Shown piece by piece: positions 17,485-26,723 of a DNA stretch of 64,000 bases. This DNA is from Clostridium paridis (GTDB lineage Bacteria > Bacillota > Clostridia > Clostridiales > Clostridiaceae): positions 388,057 to 452,056 of the forward strand of contig NZ_JAESWA010000017.1 of assembly GCF_016765615.1 (NCBI RefSeq), written 5' to 3'. Each line of letters opens with the position of its first letter. Position 1 is the first letter of the stretch. A program made the translations under genes and the position numbers. Under the pieces are notes generated by a model. It did not search any database. It was given only the letters and a program-made list of their open reading frames with translations, and was not told the origin of the DNA.

Positions 17485-18396
17485 TTAATTAGCTTTTGCT
17501 TTAAAATAGTTTGTCCCCCAAACTCCTAGAAGAATCATTGTTGATCCCATAACATGATATAAATGAAAACTTTCATGTAAAAATACTACTCCAGCAACTA
17601 TTGATACAATTGTTGAAATATTAGCAAATACTGAAGACCTTGAGGCTTCTAACTTAGAAAGTGTAAAATTGATTAAAAAATAAGCTATTATTGATGATAA
17701 AATTCCAAGGTATAAAACTGAAGTAATAAAGGTTGTACTACTTAAAGGTTTAAAATACTCTGAGATATTTTTATTAATTAAATGATTAATAATTGAAATT
17801 CCATTAAAACATATTGCACCTAAGAACATCATGAAGTAAGTAACCTCAAAAGGAGTGAAATGTCTAGAAATTCTCCTAGCAATTATATTAAAGAAGGCAG
17901 CAGAGAACACTGCTCCTGCTAATAATAATACTCCTAAAAGTGAACTTCCTGAATCATTAGAACTATCCATTAATATTATTAAAATAACTCCTGATACGGA
18001 TATTATTATACTAATTCCTTGTTTTAAAGTTGGTTTTTCATCTAGTATATATACGGCTAGGATTGTTACTACTATTGGAATTAATGCTATCATAAGCCCA
18101 CCTAAGGAAGTGGACGTCCTTTGAATTCCATAAGTTTCAAAGATAAAATAAATGATTGGCTCAATAAAAGCAAGAATGACAAGCCACTTTAAAGGTTTAT
18201 TTCTATAATCAACCTTTATTATCTTAAATATTATTAGTACAGTCATAACAAGAAACGCTGCTAAAAATCTAAAGGAAAGCAATGCAAACGGGTCAGCAAC
18301 ACTCAAAGCTTTTTTTGAAAATAAAAAGCTAAGTCCAAATATAAAGTTAGTAATTACAGCAGTAATGTAGGGTATAATGGTAGATTTATTTTTCAT
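17485..18396 (-). CDS. EamA/DMT family transporter
   Basis: A 303-residue membrane protein with about ten hydrophobic segments in two EamA repeats. It has the typical 'FGLSFLFSKKAL' start and 'RFLAAFLVMTVL' second helix, and a second-half 'YLGILSSIIAYFLINFTLSKLEAS' segment. It is a drug/metabolite exporter-like protein of unknown substrate. AAGGACTGATAAA precedes the ATG. Confidence 0.9.
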   Translation of the reverse strand: MKNKSTIIPYITAVITNFIFGLSFLFSKKALSVADPFALLSFRFLAAFLVMTVLIIFKIIKVDYRNKPLKWLVILAFIEPIIYFIFETYGIQRTSTSLGGLMIALIPIVVTILAVYILDEKPTLKQGISIIISVSGVILIILMDSSNDSGSSLLGVLLLAGAVFSAAFFNIIARRISRHFTPFEVTYFMMFLGAICFNGISIINHLINKNISEYFKPLSSTTFITSVLYLGILSSIIAYFLINFTLSKLEASRSSVFANISTIVSIVAGVVFLHESFHLYHVMGSTMILLGVWGTNYFKAKAN

Positions 18397-18460
18397 TTTA
18401 TCAGTCCTTTTCTTAAGTTAGTCTATATAATTGTTAAAACAATTTACATTAATAAAAGTA

Positions 18461-18509
18461 AAAAAGTCGCTATAGAATATAGTTCTCCGACAGGAACTAA
18501 TATAGCGAC
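18461..18509 (-). terminator. Branched hairpin terminator downstream of the DJ-1/PfpI gene
   Basis: On the - strand, an outer stem GTCGCTATA / TATAGCGAC encloses an inner stem TAGTTCC-type pairing (TAGTTC / GGAACTA across a TCCGACA loop). It is followed by TTTTTTACTTTT. It is 84 bp beyond the stop codon. Confidence 0.75.
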
Positions 18510-18592
18510 CTATAATAAACACAATAATTATCACTAAAAATGAGTATACTACATTGTCTAGGAATGCTCAATACTATTCATATATTTTACTT

Positions 18593-19198
18593 TTAATTAT
18601 ATAACCTTGAAAAAGGATCATTTTCTCTATCTTCATTCCAAAAATACTCTATTCTCTTACTAATATCTAAAGCTTTATCTTTCGAAAAAATGTCTTCAAT
18701 GAATCCTAATGCTAAGTCCATTCCTGCTGATACTCCAGCTGAAGAATATATGTTTTCATCCTTTACCCATCTAGCTTGTTTGATCCACAATACTTTTTCA
18801 TTTTGCTCTGTTACCCAGTTAAATGCCTTTTTATTAGTTGTTGCTTTTCTATTATTAAGTAGTTCTGTCTTTGCAAGAAGAGCTGTTCCAGTACACACAG
18901 TCAATACATATTTAGCCTTAGAGGCAATATCATTAATTAATTTTATAAATTCCTTATCATTAACTTTTTCTCTTGTTCCCGCTCCTCCTGGAATAAATAA
19001 TATTTCCTCCACTGATAAATCTTCTTTATAAGTATTAGTTTCAACTCTTACCCCATGACTATTTGAAATAATTCCTCCATTAAGAGATATAAAATTAAGC
19101 TTAATTGCTTCTGGTATTTTCCCAAATATCTCAACTGGCCCAAAGACATCTAAGGTTTCAAATTCATCAAACATTAATATATTCATTCTAAATCTCAC
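18593..19198 (-). CDS. DJ-1/PfpI family protein
   Basis: A 201-residue class I glutamine-amidotransferase-like protein. It has the typical start [19 protein letters not shown] and the nucleophile elbow '[17 protein letters not shown]' with the catalytic Cys, followed by '[17 protein letters not shown]'-like sequence (here [15 protein letters not shown]). The best matching group is the isonitrile hydratase/ThiJ-type family. The GTG at 19198 is 8 nt from AAAGGAG; an ATG at 19186 is the alternative. Confidence 0.85.
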   Translation of the reverse strand: MRFRMNILMFDEFETLDVFGPVEIFGKIPEAIKLNFISLNGGIISNSHGVRVETNTYKEDLSVEEILFIPGGAGTREKVNDKEFIKLINDIASKAKYVLTVCTGTALLAKTELLNNRKATTNKKAFNWVTEQNEKVLWIKQARWVKDENIYSSAGVSAGMDLALGFIEDIFSKDKALDISKRIEYFWNEDRENDPFSRLYN

Positions 19199-19234
19199 TT
19201 TTATCACTCCTTTAGCTTAAGTAAATAATAAATT

Positions 19235-20251
19235 TTAACTCACTACTCTTTTTAAATATTTTATTTTTCTAAATATAATTGATATTAAACAACTACCCAT
19301 AAACGCTAAAAAAATAACTATAGGAATATCAATAATGGTATTACCTGTTATATTACTTAAATCTACTCCAAAGACGTTCATTTTTATAATAGTTAAGAAA
19401 AATGGATGAATTAAATATATACCAAAAGTATTATTTGATATCATCTCAAATATATCATCTTTTTTATTAAAGAAATTCTTTGATAAAATAAAAACTGCCA
19501 TTGACATTAAAATACAAGTTATTGAGCCACTACTTAGGAAAAACTGATCTAGACCTCCGCTCTTATAAAGCTCAGTAGTTCCAAATATGGTTACAAAAAT
19601 GCTTAAAAATCCTATTAGGTATATTATATTTTCTAGAACTTTATTTAAGCAATAATTATTTAAATAGTATCCTAGCACAAAGTATCCAACTTCCCATCCA
19701 AATATAGTTACCTTTAGATTCACATCCACACCTAAAAATTTTGTGATTAATGGTAAAATACCACTTATAACAAAACATATCACAATAAAGTATTCTATAT
19801 CATTCTTTGAAGCAGAATTAATAAATATTTTAATAATAGGTAAAGAAAGATATAATCCAAACAGCATATATAAATACCACATATGATAAGATGTAGTACC
19901 CAATAATAGCTCACTCACCATATCATAAATTGAAAATGTATGAATGTATCCCATTGAATATAAATTAAATAAGTAATAGAAAATCCCCCAGAATACCATT
20001 GGTATAATAATTCTTATTAACCTTTTCTTTAAATTAAGTTTTCTTTCTTTCTCTAATAATAAGGCACCACTTATCATTATAAAAATTGGCACAGCCCATC
20101 TACCTATAGAATTATATACTATAGCGCCCCACCAATTAGTTGTAAATGACAAATTTTTATCTACTACTAGCGAGCCTGTTGCATGAATTGCTATTACTGC
20201 AACACAAGCAAATACCTTTAATGCTTCGAAGTAATTATTTTTTCCCCTCAT
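19235..20251 (-). CDS. Membrane acyltransferase (acyltransferase 3 family)
   Basis: A 338-residue protein with about ten membrane helices. The N-terminal pattern 'YFEALKVFACVAVIAIHATG' contains the conserved His of the acyltransferase 3 (OafA/WecH) family. Further family blocks are RWAVPIFIMISGALLL and 'MWYLYMLFGLYLSLPI'. It would O-acetylate a surface glycan or similar. GGGGTG precedes the ATG at 20251. The stand-alone context gives no substrate. Confidence 0.87.
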   Translation of the reverse strand: MRGKNNYFEALKVFACVAVIAIHATGSLVVDKNLSFTTNWWGAIVYNSIGRWAVPIFIMISGALLLEKERKLNLKKRLIRIIIPMVFWGIFYYLFNLYSMGYIHTFSIYDMVSELLLGTTSYHMWYLYMLFGLYLSLPIIKIFINSASKNDIEYFIVICFVISGILPLITKFLGVDVNLKVTIFGWEVGYFVLGYYLNNYCLNKVLENIIYLIGFLSIFVTIFGTTELYKSGGLDQFFLSSGSITCILMSMAVFILSKNFFNKKDDIFEMISNNTFGIYLIHPFFLTIIKMNVFGVDLSNITGNTIIDIPIVIFLAFMGSCLISIIFRKIKYLKRVVS

Positions 20252-20338
20252 ATATATCACCCCATCTAATTTTACTCCTTTAAATACCTAATGTAAAATT
20301 ATGTAATAATAATTATATATATTCATCAAAATGAAAAA

Positions 20339-20360
20339 GAGCCCTGTTTTTTTAGGGCTC
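20339..20360 (-). terminator. Terminator of the YhgE/Pip gene
   Basis: A 7-bp GC-rich stem GAGCCCT / AGGGCTC with an 8-nt loop. On the - strand it is followed by TTTTTCATTTT. Confidence 0.85.
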
Positions 20361-20401
20361 CTTATTATAAATTTATTTATATAATCTTTTGATTAAATTA
20401 T

Positions 20402-22684
20402 TTATGCTGCTTCAGCATCTTTTTCAAAGCTACTAACAAATTTATTCTTTTTAAAAATCACATTTATTAATGACTTAATTAGAAATCCACCGATTAAAAA
20501 AGCAAACATAAATGTTAACATTATTCTAATATCTTGATGAAGCACTGAAGAATTTATACCAGATATGATCATTCTTAGTGTATTTATTGAATAAGTCATT
20601 GGGAAAACATGTCCTACAACTTTATAGAATGTCGGTGCAGTTTCTATAGGGAATGTTCCACCTGAAGATGAGAGTTGAAGTAAAAATACAACAAACATAA
20701 TTGGTGTACCTATAATTCCTATTGCATAAGATACTCCATACATTACACTAAAGAATACTACTGATATAAACATATTGCTTAAATAAAAATTAGGTATACT
20801 TGTTACATCAATTTTTAATCCTTTTACTAATGCAAAACTTAAAATTAAAGCTTGAACTATTGTCATTAATGAACCTGCTGCAAACTTTCCAATAAAGCTC
20901 TTTAAAAACTTATTTTCTACAATATCTAGACGTTTTATGATAGACATTATTAGGTTTACAAACATAGCTCCAAGCCATAATGATAATGAAACAAAATATG
21001 GCGCCAAACCTTCTCCATAGTACTTAACTCCGTTTATAGAATTATCCTTTAAGGCAACTGGTTCAGAAACGAATTTAGACATGTCATCAGCAGTAAATTT
21101 AAGATTACTATTCATTTCATTATATCCATCATTTAATCCATTACTAAGTTTTTCAGCTCCATCATTAGCATCCTTTAATCCATTTGCTAAATCTACAGAA
21201 CCACTATTTAACTTATTTAAACCTTCGGCTAAACCTATACTTCCAGCATTTGCAGTTTTTAAACCCTCTTTTAATGAATTAGTTCCATTATTAAGCTGAC
21301 CCAATCCATTTGAAAGCTCACCAGTTTTTTCTGTAGCTGTCTTTAATCCTCCAAGTATTGCTTCATTTCCGCTCTGTATTCCTTGAGCTCCTACTAAAAG
21401 CCTATCTATACCTGCAACGGCTGATTTTTGTGACTCTCCTAATCCAGTAACTACTTGATCAACTCCATCTGAAACTCCCTTGGTACCTAGTTGTAATAAC
21501 TCCATGTTTTTATCTAAATCATCAGCTACGTTTGCTGAGGCTTTTAACTGATCACCAATATTTGAGCCAATATTAGAAGCATTTACATTATCTATAATTC
21601 CTATAGCATTAATTAATGAATCTTTATCTGACTGACTCATATTTGAATTGTTAATGCTATCTACTTCTGCCTTTAATAGTACATCAGCTTGATTAATACC
21701 ACTTGAAGCTAATTTAACTCCATCACCTGCAGATGTAAGTTTAGTTTTCAACGTAGTATTTAGCTCATCTGTACCTTGCTTAATCAAAGATGCATTTTTA
21801 CTAACCGCAGATGCACCTTTTTGTAGTTCGTTTATCTTATTATTAGGTTGTGATAATCCAAGCTTTAGAGTATTCAACCCATTGATTAATTCTCCTGAAC
21901 CTATATATAATTTTTCTTCACCGTATGAAAGTGTATTTAATCCATCTTTAAGATTTTTAGATCCATTTGCAGCTGAACCTAATCCACTTGAAATAGAATC
22001 ACTACCATTTAACAATTGTCCAATTCCATTATTGAGACTTTTCGAGCCATCATATGCTTGTCCAACACCTTTTGATAATTCATTTCCACCATCGAGTAAC
22101 TTTTGTGTTCCGTCTTGTAGCGTGCCAGCTCCCTCTCCAGCATCCCTTATTGAAACTTTAACATCATAAAGGTTGTCCACTAATGCTTTTGAGATTTCCT
22201 TTTGTATATTTGAACTCACTTCTGATTTAAGACTTTCAGCTACCCTTTGAGAAATTTGAGAAAATATGAAATTTCTTCCTGTATTACCTTCATATATAAC
22301 TTCTGGTATATTAAATTGTCCATCCTGAGCATCAGCTATCTTCTTAGAGAAGTCTTCTGGAATTACTATCATTGCATAATAGTCCTTGCCTTCTACCCCT
22401 TTTTTTGCTTCATCATAGCTTACAAACTTCCAAGACACTTTATCATTATCCTTAAGATTTTCTTCTAATTCCTTACCTACTTCATAAGTTTTGTTATCTT
22501 TAGTAACTGATTTATCTTGATTTACAAAAGCAACTGGTACATTTTTAAGACTACCATATGGATCCCAAAAAGCACCTAGATATATTGAAGAATATAGCAT
22601 AGGTATAATCATAACTGCAGCAATTGTTATCGCCAAAATAATTTTCATTGACTTCTTGCTGTCACTTGAATTTTTTAAACTCAT
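20402..22684 (-). CDS. YhgE/Pip domain membrane protein
   Basis: A 760-residue protein. An N-terminal helix (about 15-35) is followed by the YhgE/Pip pattern 'LYSSIYLGAFWDPYGSL' and 'VPVAFVNQDKSV'. A long extracytoplasmic region (about 190-530) is built from repeats of the form L-x-(D/N)-G-x3-L-x2-G. The C-terminus has five or six helices of ABC-2-permease type. The family includes the phage infection protein of Lactococcus and type VII-associated or lipid-export-like proteins; the exact role is unresolved. AAAGGAGG precedes the ATG. It is directly downstream of an ArsR-type regulator that probably controls it. Confidence 0.88.
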   Translation of the reverse strand: MSLKNSSDSKKSMKIILAITIAAVMIIPMLYSSIYLGAFWDPYGSLKNVPVAFVNQDKSVTKDNKTYEVGKELEENLKDNDKVSWKFVSYDEAKKGVEGKDYYAMIVIPEDFSKKIADAQDGQFNIPEVIYEGNTGRNFIFSQISQRVAESLKSEVSSNIQKEISKALVDNLYDVKVSIRDAGEGAGTLQDGTQKLLDGGNELSKGVGQAYDGSKSLNNGIGQLLNGSDSISSGLGSAANGSKNLKDGLNTLSYGEEKLYIGSGELINGLNTLKLGLSQPNNKINELQKGASAVSKNASLIKQGTDELNTTLKTKLTSAGDGVKLASSGINQADVLLKAEVDSINNSNMSQSDKDSLINAIGIIDNVNASNIGSNIGDQLKASANVADDLDKNMELLQLGTKGVSDGVDQVVTGLGESQKSAVAGIDRLLVGAQGIQSGNEAILGGLKTATEKTGELSNGLGQLNNGTNSLKEGLKTANAGSIGLAEGLNKLNSGSVDLANGLKDANDGAEKLSNGLNDGYNEMNSNLKFTADDMSKFVSEPVALKDNSINGVKYYGEGLAPYFVSLSLWLGAMFVNLIMSIIKRLDIVENKFLKSFIGKFAAGSLMTIVQALILSFALVKGLKIDVTSIPNFYLSNMFISVVFFSVMYGVSYAIGIIGTPIMFVVFLLQLSSSGGTFPIETAPTFYKVVGHVFPMTYSINTLRMIISGINSSVLHQDIRIMLTFMFAFLIGGFLIKSLINVIFKKNKFVSSFEKDAEAA

Positions 22685-22815
22685 TTAAGTTCCTCCTTTA
22701 TTTATCTTACGTAATTAACTAAGAATATTATTAAATTTACTATTAGATTTTTGTTTGCTACTACAGAACTTTATACCTTCAAAATTACTTAAACTTAAGT
22801 TATTTCCCAGAATCT

Positions 22816-23130
22816 CTAGTTGCCTTCAATTGAGTTAATAAGTAGTTTTATTTTTTCTATTGGTTCCTTTAATGTAAGAAAATAAATATTTTCAGCCCCT
22901 ACTTTTCTACTGCCTACAAATCCTGCCTGTTTTAAAACTTTTAAATGATGAGAAATGGCTGGCCTTGATAGTGGCATTCTTTCAGTTATCATATTAACAT
23001 TAAGTCCTTCAAGTTCTTGTCCTAACAGAATTATAATATTTTGTCTTATCTCATCTGCTAAAACGCTAAAGAAAGGAATACATTCCTTAAATTGCTTTAA
23101 AATATCTTCTATGTCTCTCTCTCTTTCCAT
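22816..23130 (-). CDS. ArsR-family HTH transcriptional regulator
   Basis: A 104-residue winged-helix protein. The recognition region is 'NMITERMPLSRPAISHHLKVLKQAGFV' (split: NMITERMPLS, RPAISHHLKVLK), typical of the ArsR family. There is no obvious CxC metal site, so the signal may not be a metal. It is transcribed just ahead of the YhgE/Pip gene. A perfect palindrome 25 bp upstream of its start is a likely own operator. Confidence 0.88.
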   Translation of the reverse strand: MERERDIEDILKQFKECIPFFSVLADEIRQNIIILLGQELEGLNVNMITERMPLSRPAISHHLKVLKQAGFVGSRKVGAENIYFLTLKEPIEKIKLLINSIEGN

Positions 23131-23154
23131 ATTTCACCTCAAGAATGTTTATTG

Positions 23155-23170
23155 GTTTAATCTATTAAAC
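23155..23170. promoter_or_regulatory. Palindromic operator upstream of the ArsR-family gene
   Basis: The 16-bp perfect inverted repeat GTTTAATCTATTAAAC lies 25 bp upstream of the regulator's ATG. A symmetrical site in this position fits binding by the ArsR-type dimer and autoregulation of the regulator-YhgE unit. Function is inferred from position and symmetry. Confidence 0.6.
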
Positions 23171-23382
23171 ATATTATTATTTTTATTTTGCCCTGTCAAC
23201 GGATAAAAATAGCAAAATGTAACTATCCTCTATTATTTACATTTTTGAAAAATTTATATTATTTTTATTAATCCTTTATTTATGAACCTGTAAACTTTTT
23301 CTCTGAAAATGGATTGTTGATTATTTTTGTATTTGTTAAAGTTGTATGAACAAGCTTTTTAAAAGCAATTCTTCACTCTAAT

Positions 23383-23417
23383 AATGCCATGTGATTTAAG
23401 TTTTATCACATGGCATT
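23383..23417. terminator. Strong hairpin terminator
   Basis: A 13-bp perfect stem AATGCCATGTGAT / ATCACATGGCATT with a 9-nt loop. The T-run is on the + side, but it lies just beyond the end of a - strand gene, so it may work in both directions. The 23206-23380 stretch to its left has no gene that I can support. Confidence 0.75.
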
Positions 23418-23427
23418 TTTTTAAATA

Positions 23428-23934
23428 TTATTTTCCTATAAAAGTTCCCATTCCATTATCTCCAGTATATGCTGGTGCTCCAGGGACAGTTACATAACAG
23501 ACTACAACTTTATATTCTTCCCCTTTAGGTATACTTTGACTAAATGTTATTACAAATGTTTTTTGTGAACCAGCTACAGGGCTTATTTTAGCCAAATTAT
23601 CTTTTAGAGAATTGTTTTGATTAACCTTATCATTCTTACCAAGTGTTGCTATACCTTTTGGAGTAACATTTTTAACATCTTGTACCCAGTAGTTTGTTAT
23701 TTTATTTCCAAGCTTTGTATCTACGTCTTTATCATAGGTTACTTGCACTTGATTTGGTGCTGTCTGTTCAACTTTTACAACCATTGGAACAGGAAATTTT
23801 TTGTCCATTTCTTTTGCAATTGAAATATGATTATAATGATCCATAATCGGTCTTGCACTTACCTTATTTCCATAAAATAGTTGACCTGTTATTACTGTAC
23901 ATAGTATTAAAGCACAGTTTAAATACCTCTTCAT
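23428..23934 (-). CDS. Secreted protein of unknown function
   Basis: A 168-residue protein with a clear Sec signal peptide (residues 1-27, ending near VSARP). The mature part looks like a single Ig-like/SbsA-type beta domain: 'PMVVKVEQTAPNQVQVTYDKDVD' and 'KTFVITFSQSIPKGEEYKVVV'. No enzyme motif is seen. TTAGGAGG precedes the ATG. It may be a surface or spore-surface protein, but nothing in the context tests this. Confidence 0.75.
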   Translation of the reverse strand: MKRYLNCALILCTVITGQLFYGNKVSARPIMDHYNHISIAKEMDKKFPVPMVVKVEQTAPNQVQVTYDKDVDTKLGNKITNYWVQDVKNVTPKGIATLGKNDKVNQNNSLKDNLAKISPVAGSQKTFVITFSQSIPKGEEYKVVVCYVTVPGAPAYTGDNGMGTFIGK

Positions 23935-24034
23935 AAATACCTCCTAAAATAAATTAATAAATTTACGTACAAAAATATCTTCTCCATAATATTTAAAAAT
24001 ATAAATTTTATTCTTTACATATTATCCATAAAAA

Positions 24035-24050
24035 GAGAGCTTTCGCTCTC
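24035..24050 (-). terminator. Terminator of the 36-residue gene
   Basis: A 6-bp stem GAGAGC / GCTCTC with a tetraloop. On the - strand it is followed by TTTTTATGG. Confidence 0.7.
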
Positions 24051-24056
24051 AATCCA

Positions 24057-24167
24057 TTACTTGCTTTTGCCCTTTATTCCATTTCCTTGACGTTCACTAC
24101 TATCAGTTCTTTTAGTTCCAACATTAACTTTTTGCTTATTTTGTTCTTTATTATTACCTTTATTCAT
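24057..24167 (-). CDS. Small basic hydrophilic protein (36 residues)
   Basis: A short frame with a GAGGTG ribosome binding site 7 nt before ATG and a terminator right after the stop. It starts MNKGNNKEQNKQKVNVGTK and ends with Lys-rich sequence. It is rich in Asn, Lys, Gln and Gly and has no membrane segment. The composition resembles small spore-associated peptides, but I do not recognise the family. Confidence 0.6.
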   Translation of the reverse strand: MNKGNNKEQNKQKVNVGTKRTDSSERQGNGIKGKSK

Positions 24168-24303
24168 AAATAATCACCTCACTAAATATTATATTTTCCT
24201 TTTAAAGTGTTAATATTCGTTTTTCTACACCAAAGTAACATATAAAACTAAAAGTATAATATGAAAAACGGTGTTCATAATAAGATTGAAAGGTGGCTTT
24301 ATA

Positions 24304-24621
24304 ATGAAGAAATTAATCATTTTATTTTTTACTTGCTTATGCATTTCATTTAATATTTCAACCTTGGCTCCTAATGCTGCTCCAAACTCCTTAAAGGAAG
24401 GAATATATAAATTATCTGATTTACCGCCCTCAAAGAATAGAGTTTACACTTGTCAAAATATTTCTAAAAAAGAAAGCGTCTTAGTTGTACTATTTGATGA
24501 TCATCAAATAGCTATACAAGGAATTAGACTTGATCCATCATCAACTAAATACAATTTACTTCCGATGAAAGATGATTACCGACTTGTGATCTTGGGAAAA
24601 GGAGAAGTATATATATCATAA
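24304..24621 (+). CDS. Small secreted protein of unknown function
   Basis: A 105-residue protein with a Sec-type signal peptide (residues 1 to about 24). The mature part, 'LKEGIYKLSDLPPSKNRVY', continues into a short beta-rich domain without recognisable motifs. The ATG at 24304 is chosen because AAAGGTGG lies just upstream; an earlier in-frame ATG would add 11 residues ahead of the signal. Function unknown. Confidence 0.7.
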   Translation: MKKLIILFFTCLCISFNISTLAPNAAPNSLKEGIYKLSDLPPSKNRVYTCQNISKKESVLVVLFDDHQIAIQGIRLDPSSTKYNLLPMKDDYRLVILGKGEVYIS

Positions 24622-24678
24622 ATGATTTTGTAAATTTAAGTAGAAATAATTTATTTCCACCTCTTAAGTACTAAAAAA

Positions 24679-24711
24679 ATGCCACAATCTTCTTTATGAA
24701 AGTTGTGGCAT
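24679..24711 (-). terminator. Terminator downstream of the gamma-type-like spore protein gene
   Basis: A 9-bp stem ATGCCACAA / TTGTGGCAT with a longer loop. On the - strand it is followed by a T-run (TTTTTTTAG). Confidence 0.75.
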
Positions 24712-24723
24712 ATAGCTTGCTAT

Positions 24724-24993
24724 TTATTTTCGTTTCGATTGATCATTTAAATTTTTTATCTCTTGTATATCACTAGAACTTGTCATTCCAAAACCAGATG
24801 GGTTATTTGGAATTCCTGATTTAATTGAGCTATATGTATTATCCGTCTGCCTTGATTGAGCATTAAGATTTTTTATCTCTTGTATATCACTTTCATTAGA
24901 TGAAGTTGAACTAAAAGTTGATGCCGTACTTCCCCCTTGTTTTGCTTGAGCATTTAACTTCTTAGTTTCTTCAATTGTTTTTTGACTACTCAT
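24724..24993 (-). CDS. Gamma-type small acid-soluble spore protein-like (repeat protein)
   Basis: An 89-residue hydrophilic protein made of three copies of a repeat. The copies are EETKKLNAQAKQGG (residues 8-21), QEIKNLNAQSRQTD near 38-51, and QEIKNLNDQSKRK at the C-terminus, separated by Ser/Thr/Gly/Asn-rich linkers. The pattern (E/Q)xKxLNAQ(S/A)xQ recalls gamma-type SASP (SspE), which stores amino acids in spores. AAAAGGAGA precedes the ATG. The similarity is by motif only. Confidence 0.65.
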   Translation of the reverse strand: MSSQKTIEETKKLNAQAKQGGSTASTFSSTSSNESDIQEIKNLNAQSRQTDNTYSSIKSGIPNNPSGFGMTSSSDIQEIKNLNDQSKRK

Positions 24994-25202
24994 AATAAAA
25001 TTCTCCTTTTCATACTATATATTTTGTTGTCATTGATATTGAATTTGACTCACAAGATATATTATTTCTTGTTGCATGTTACATATAACAAGAATGTTGT
25101 TACTATTATACCTATGTTTCATATGTAAAGAAGATTAAGGAAATGCTTAGCTCTTTAGTATAGCAAGCTATGAATTTCTATTTTCAGAAATTTCCCTTTT
25201 TC

Positions 25203-25231
25203 AAACAGTTGGATATCTACTCCAACTGTTT
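25203..25231. terminator. Hairpin at the end of the VanZ-like gene
   Basis: An 11-bp perfect stem AAACAGTTGGA / TCCAACTGTTT with a 7-nt loop. It overlaps the 3' end of the gene and ends in a T-run on the + side. Confidence 0.6.
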
Positions 25232-25807
25232 TTCTATATAGTAATTCTCCACTCTCTTATTTAAAATCTTAAATATAGAAAATCCAATCAATGCACCTAA
25301 TGTATTTAAAATCACATCATCAATATCCACCGATCTAAAGTTTCCTAAATAATATGATATGTATTGAAGGAATTCAATTAATAACGATACTGAAAAGCAA
25401 AGAAGTATAACACTTCTATAACTTCTAAATTTATTAGTGATTATTGGAGCCAGAACCGATAAAGGAGCTAGTAGTATTAAATTACCTAAAATATTTATTA
25501 TCCAAAACTCAATCATATAATGTCTTAAGTCCATTCTTGCATTAATCATATCTTTCACTGTATTAAATACTGGAACTATATTAGGTTCAGGCCTGTCCAA
25601 CATAGTTCTACCAGAAGTGTTGATAAATAGTGGAAGTAATGTAACCGAAATTAATACTATTAAATAAATAAAAAGTAGTACTATGCTTACTTCTTTATAA
25701 TCTATAAATTTCTTATTTTGCGATTTTACTTTGAAATATCTAAAAACTTCAATGATAATCACTAATGGAATACCTATTATAAATGCTACTATTCTGTTAA
25801 TAAACAT
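25217..25807 (-). CDS. VanZ family protein (first copy)
   Basis: A 196-residue membrane protein with five hydrophobic segments. It has the VanZ pattern: 'LPEPNIVPVF'-type start of the core (here RPEPNIVPVFNTV), an N-x-L-x-L-APLS segment (ILGNLILLAPLSVLAP) and 'SLLIEFLQYIS' followed by 'RSVDIDDVILNTLGALIGF'. VanZ in enterococci gives low-level teicoplanin resistance; most homologues are of unknown role. The ribosome site is weak (AAAGAAA). A second VanZ-like gene lies 138 bp upstream on the same strand. Confidence 0.85.
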   Translation of the reverse strand: MFINRIVAFIIGIPLVIIIEVFRYFKVKSQNKKFIDYKEVSIVLLFIYLIVLISVTLLPLFINTSGRTMLDRPEPNIVPVFNTVKDMINARMDLRHYMIEFWIINILGNLILLAPLSVLAPIITNKFRSYRSVILLCFSVSLLIEFLQYISYYLGNFRSVDIDDVILNTLGALIGFSIFKILNKRVENYYIEKQLE

Positions 25808-25945
25808 ATTTTTTCTTTAGAGAAAGTACCAAACTTCCTCTAAAATTCACCTCTTTTCTTCATACCTATTTTTTAGAACTTCACTGCTTCATAATTTGGT
25901 TATACTCCTTAGTAACGCAGGTGGCTGTAAAAGAATATAATTAAC

Positions 25946-26470
25946 TTACTTAAATTTATAAGTGACAATTCTAGATATCACTATTCCTAATGATATAATG
26001 GATATTGTTCCAATCAAGGCTAATATATTGAGAATTTTGTTTGTTTTCTCTTTCAATATTTTAGAAAACACCATATAACATCCTATGCCTACAGCACCGC
26101 CAAGTGTATTGCTGATTAAATCTGTTATATCAGTTCCACCAATTGCAAATATGAATTGTAATAGTTCAAATAATAGACTAACTCCTGCTATTGTTATGAT
26201 TTTTTTACAAAAGGACCAATTATGCTTTATCATACTCAAGTATAATCCAAAGGGCATAAATACTATGATATTTAGAATTATCTCGGTATAATCCAGTTGA
26301 TTATTTCTAATAACAGAACCAGCAAAAGGTATCAAATTCACTCCTCTAAAATGTGGTAAAGTATTAAAAGATAATTGCAATTTAAATAAAATAATCCAAA
26401 TTAAAACTAAAAAATATACTACGAATAATCCAAATGTTAGTTTTGCTTGATTGTTTTTGTTTATTTCCAT
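25946..26470 (-). CDS. VanZ family protein (second copy)
   Basis: A 174-residue VanZ-like membrane protein with the core 'GVNLIPFAGSV', 'IILNIIVFMPFGLYLSM' and 'LLFELLQFIFAIGGTDITDL' followed by 'ISNTLGGAVGI'. The ATG at 26470 is preceded by TAGGAG; an upstream ATG would add 11 residues. The protein is clearly a divergent paralogue of its neighbour rather than a recent duplicate. Confidence 0.85.
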   Translation of the reverse strand: MEINKNNQAKLTFGLFVVYFLVLIWIILFKLQLSFNTLPHFRGVNLIPFAGSVIRNNQLDYTEIILNIIVFMPFGLYLSMIKHNWSFCKKIITIAGVSLLFELLQFIFAIGGTDITDLISNTLGGAVGIGCYMVFSKILKEKTNKILNILALIGTISIISLGIVISRIVTYKFK

Positions 26471-26723
26471 GTCTACTCCTAATAAAAAAGTTTTTATATT
26501 CATTTATCTAATTGCTTTCTTAGTTTATATAGTTCTATTACTACAGCTGTATTGGTTTTGATTATAAATTATGTTTTAGGCCTGTACAATACTTGCAGCT
26601 CATTCTTAATGTTTCGTAAGGTTTTCTTCATTTATATTTAATTAACATAACTTTATTTGAATTTTTTTAAGTTTATTGGCAATACTGTAATGTGTAATAA
26701 TTTTCTAATTGGAGGTATATCTT

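Noticed and set aside
21081..22169. Open frames on the + strand within the YhgE/Pip gene
   Set aside because: Their Pro/Ser/Phe repeats mirror the L-x-(D/N)-G repeats of the real gene on the other strand.
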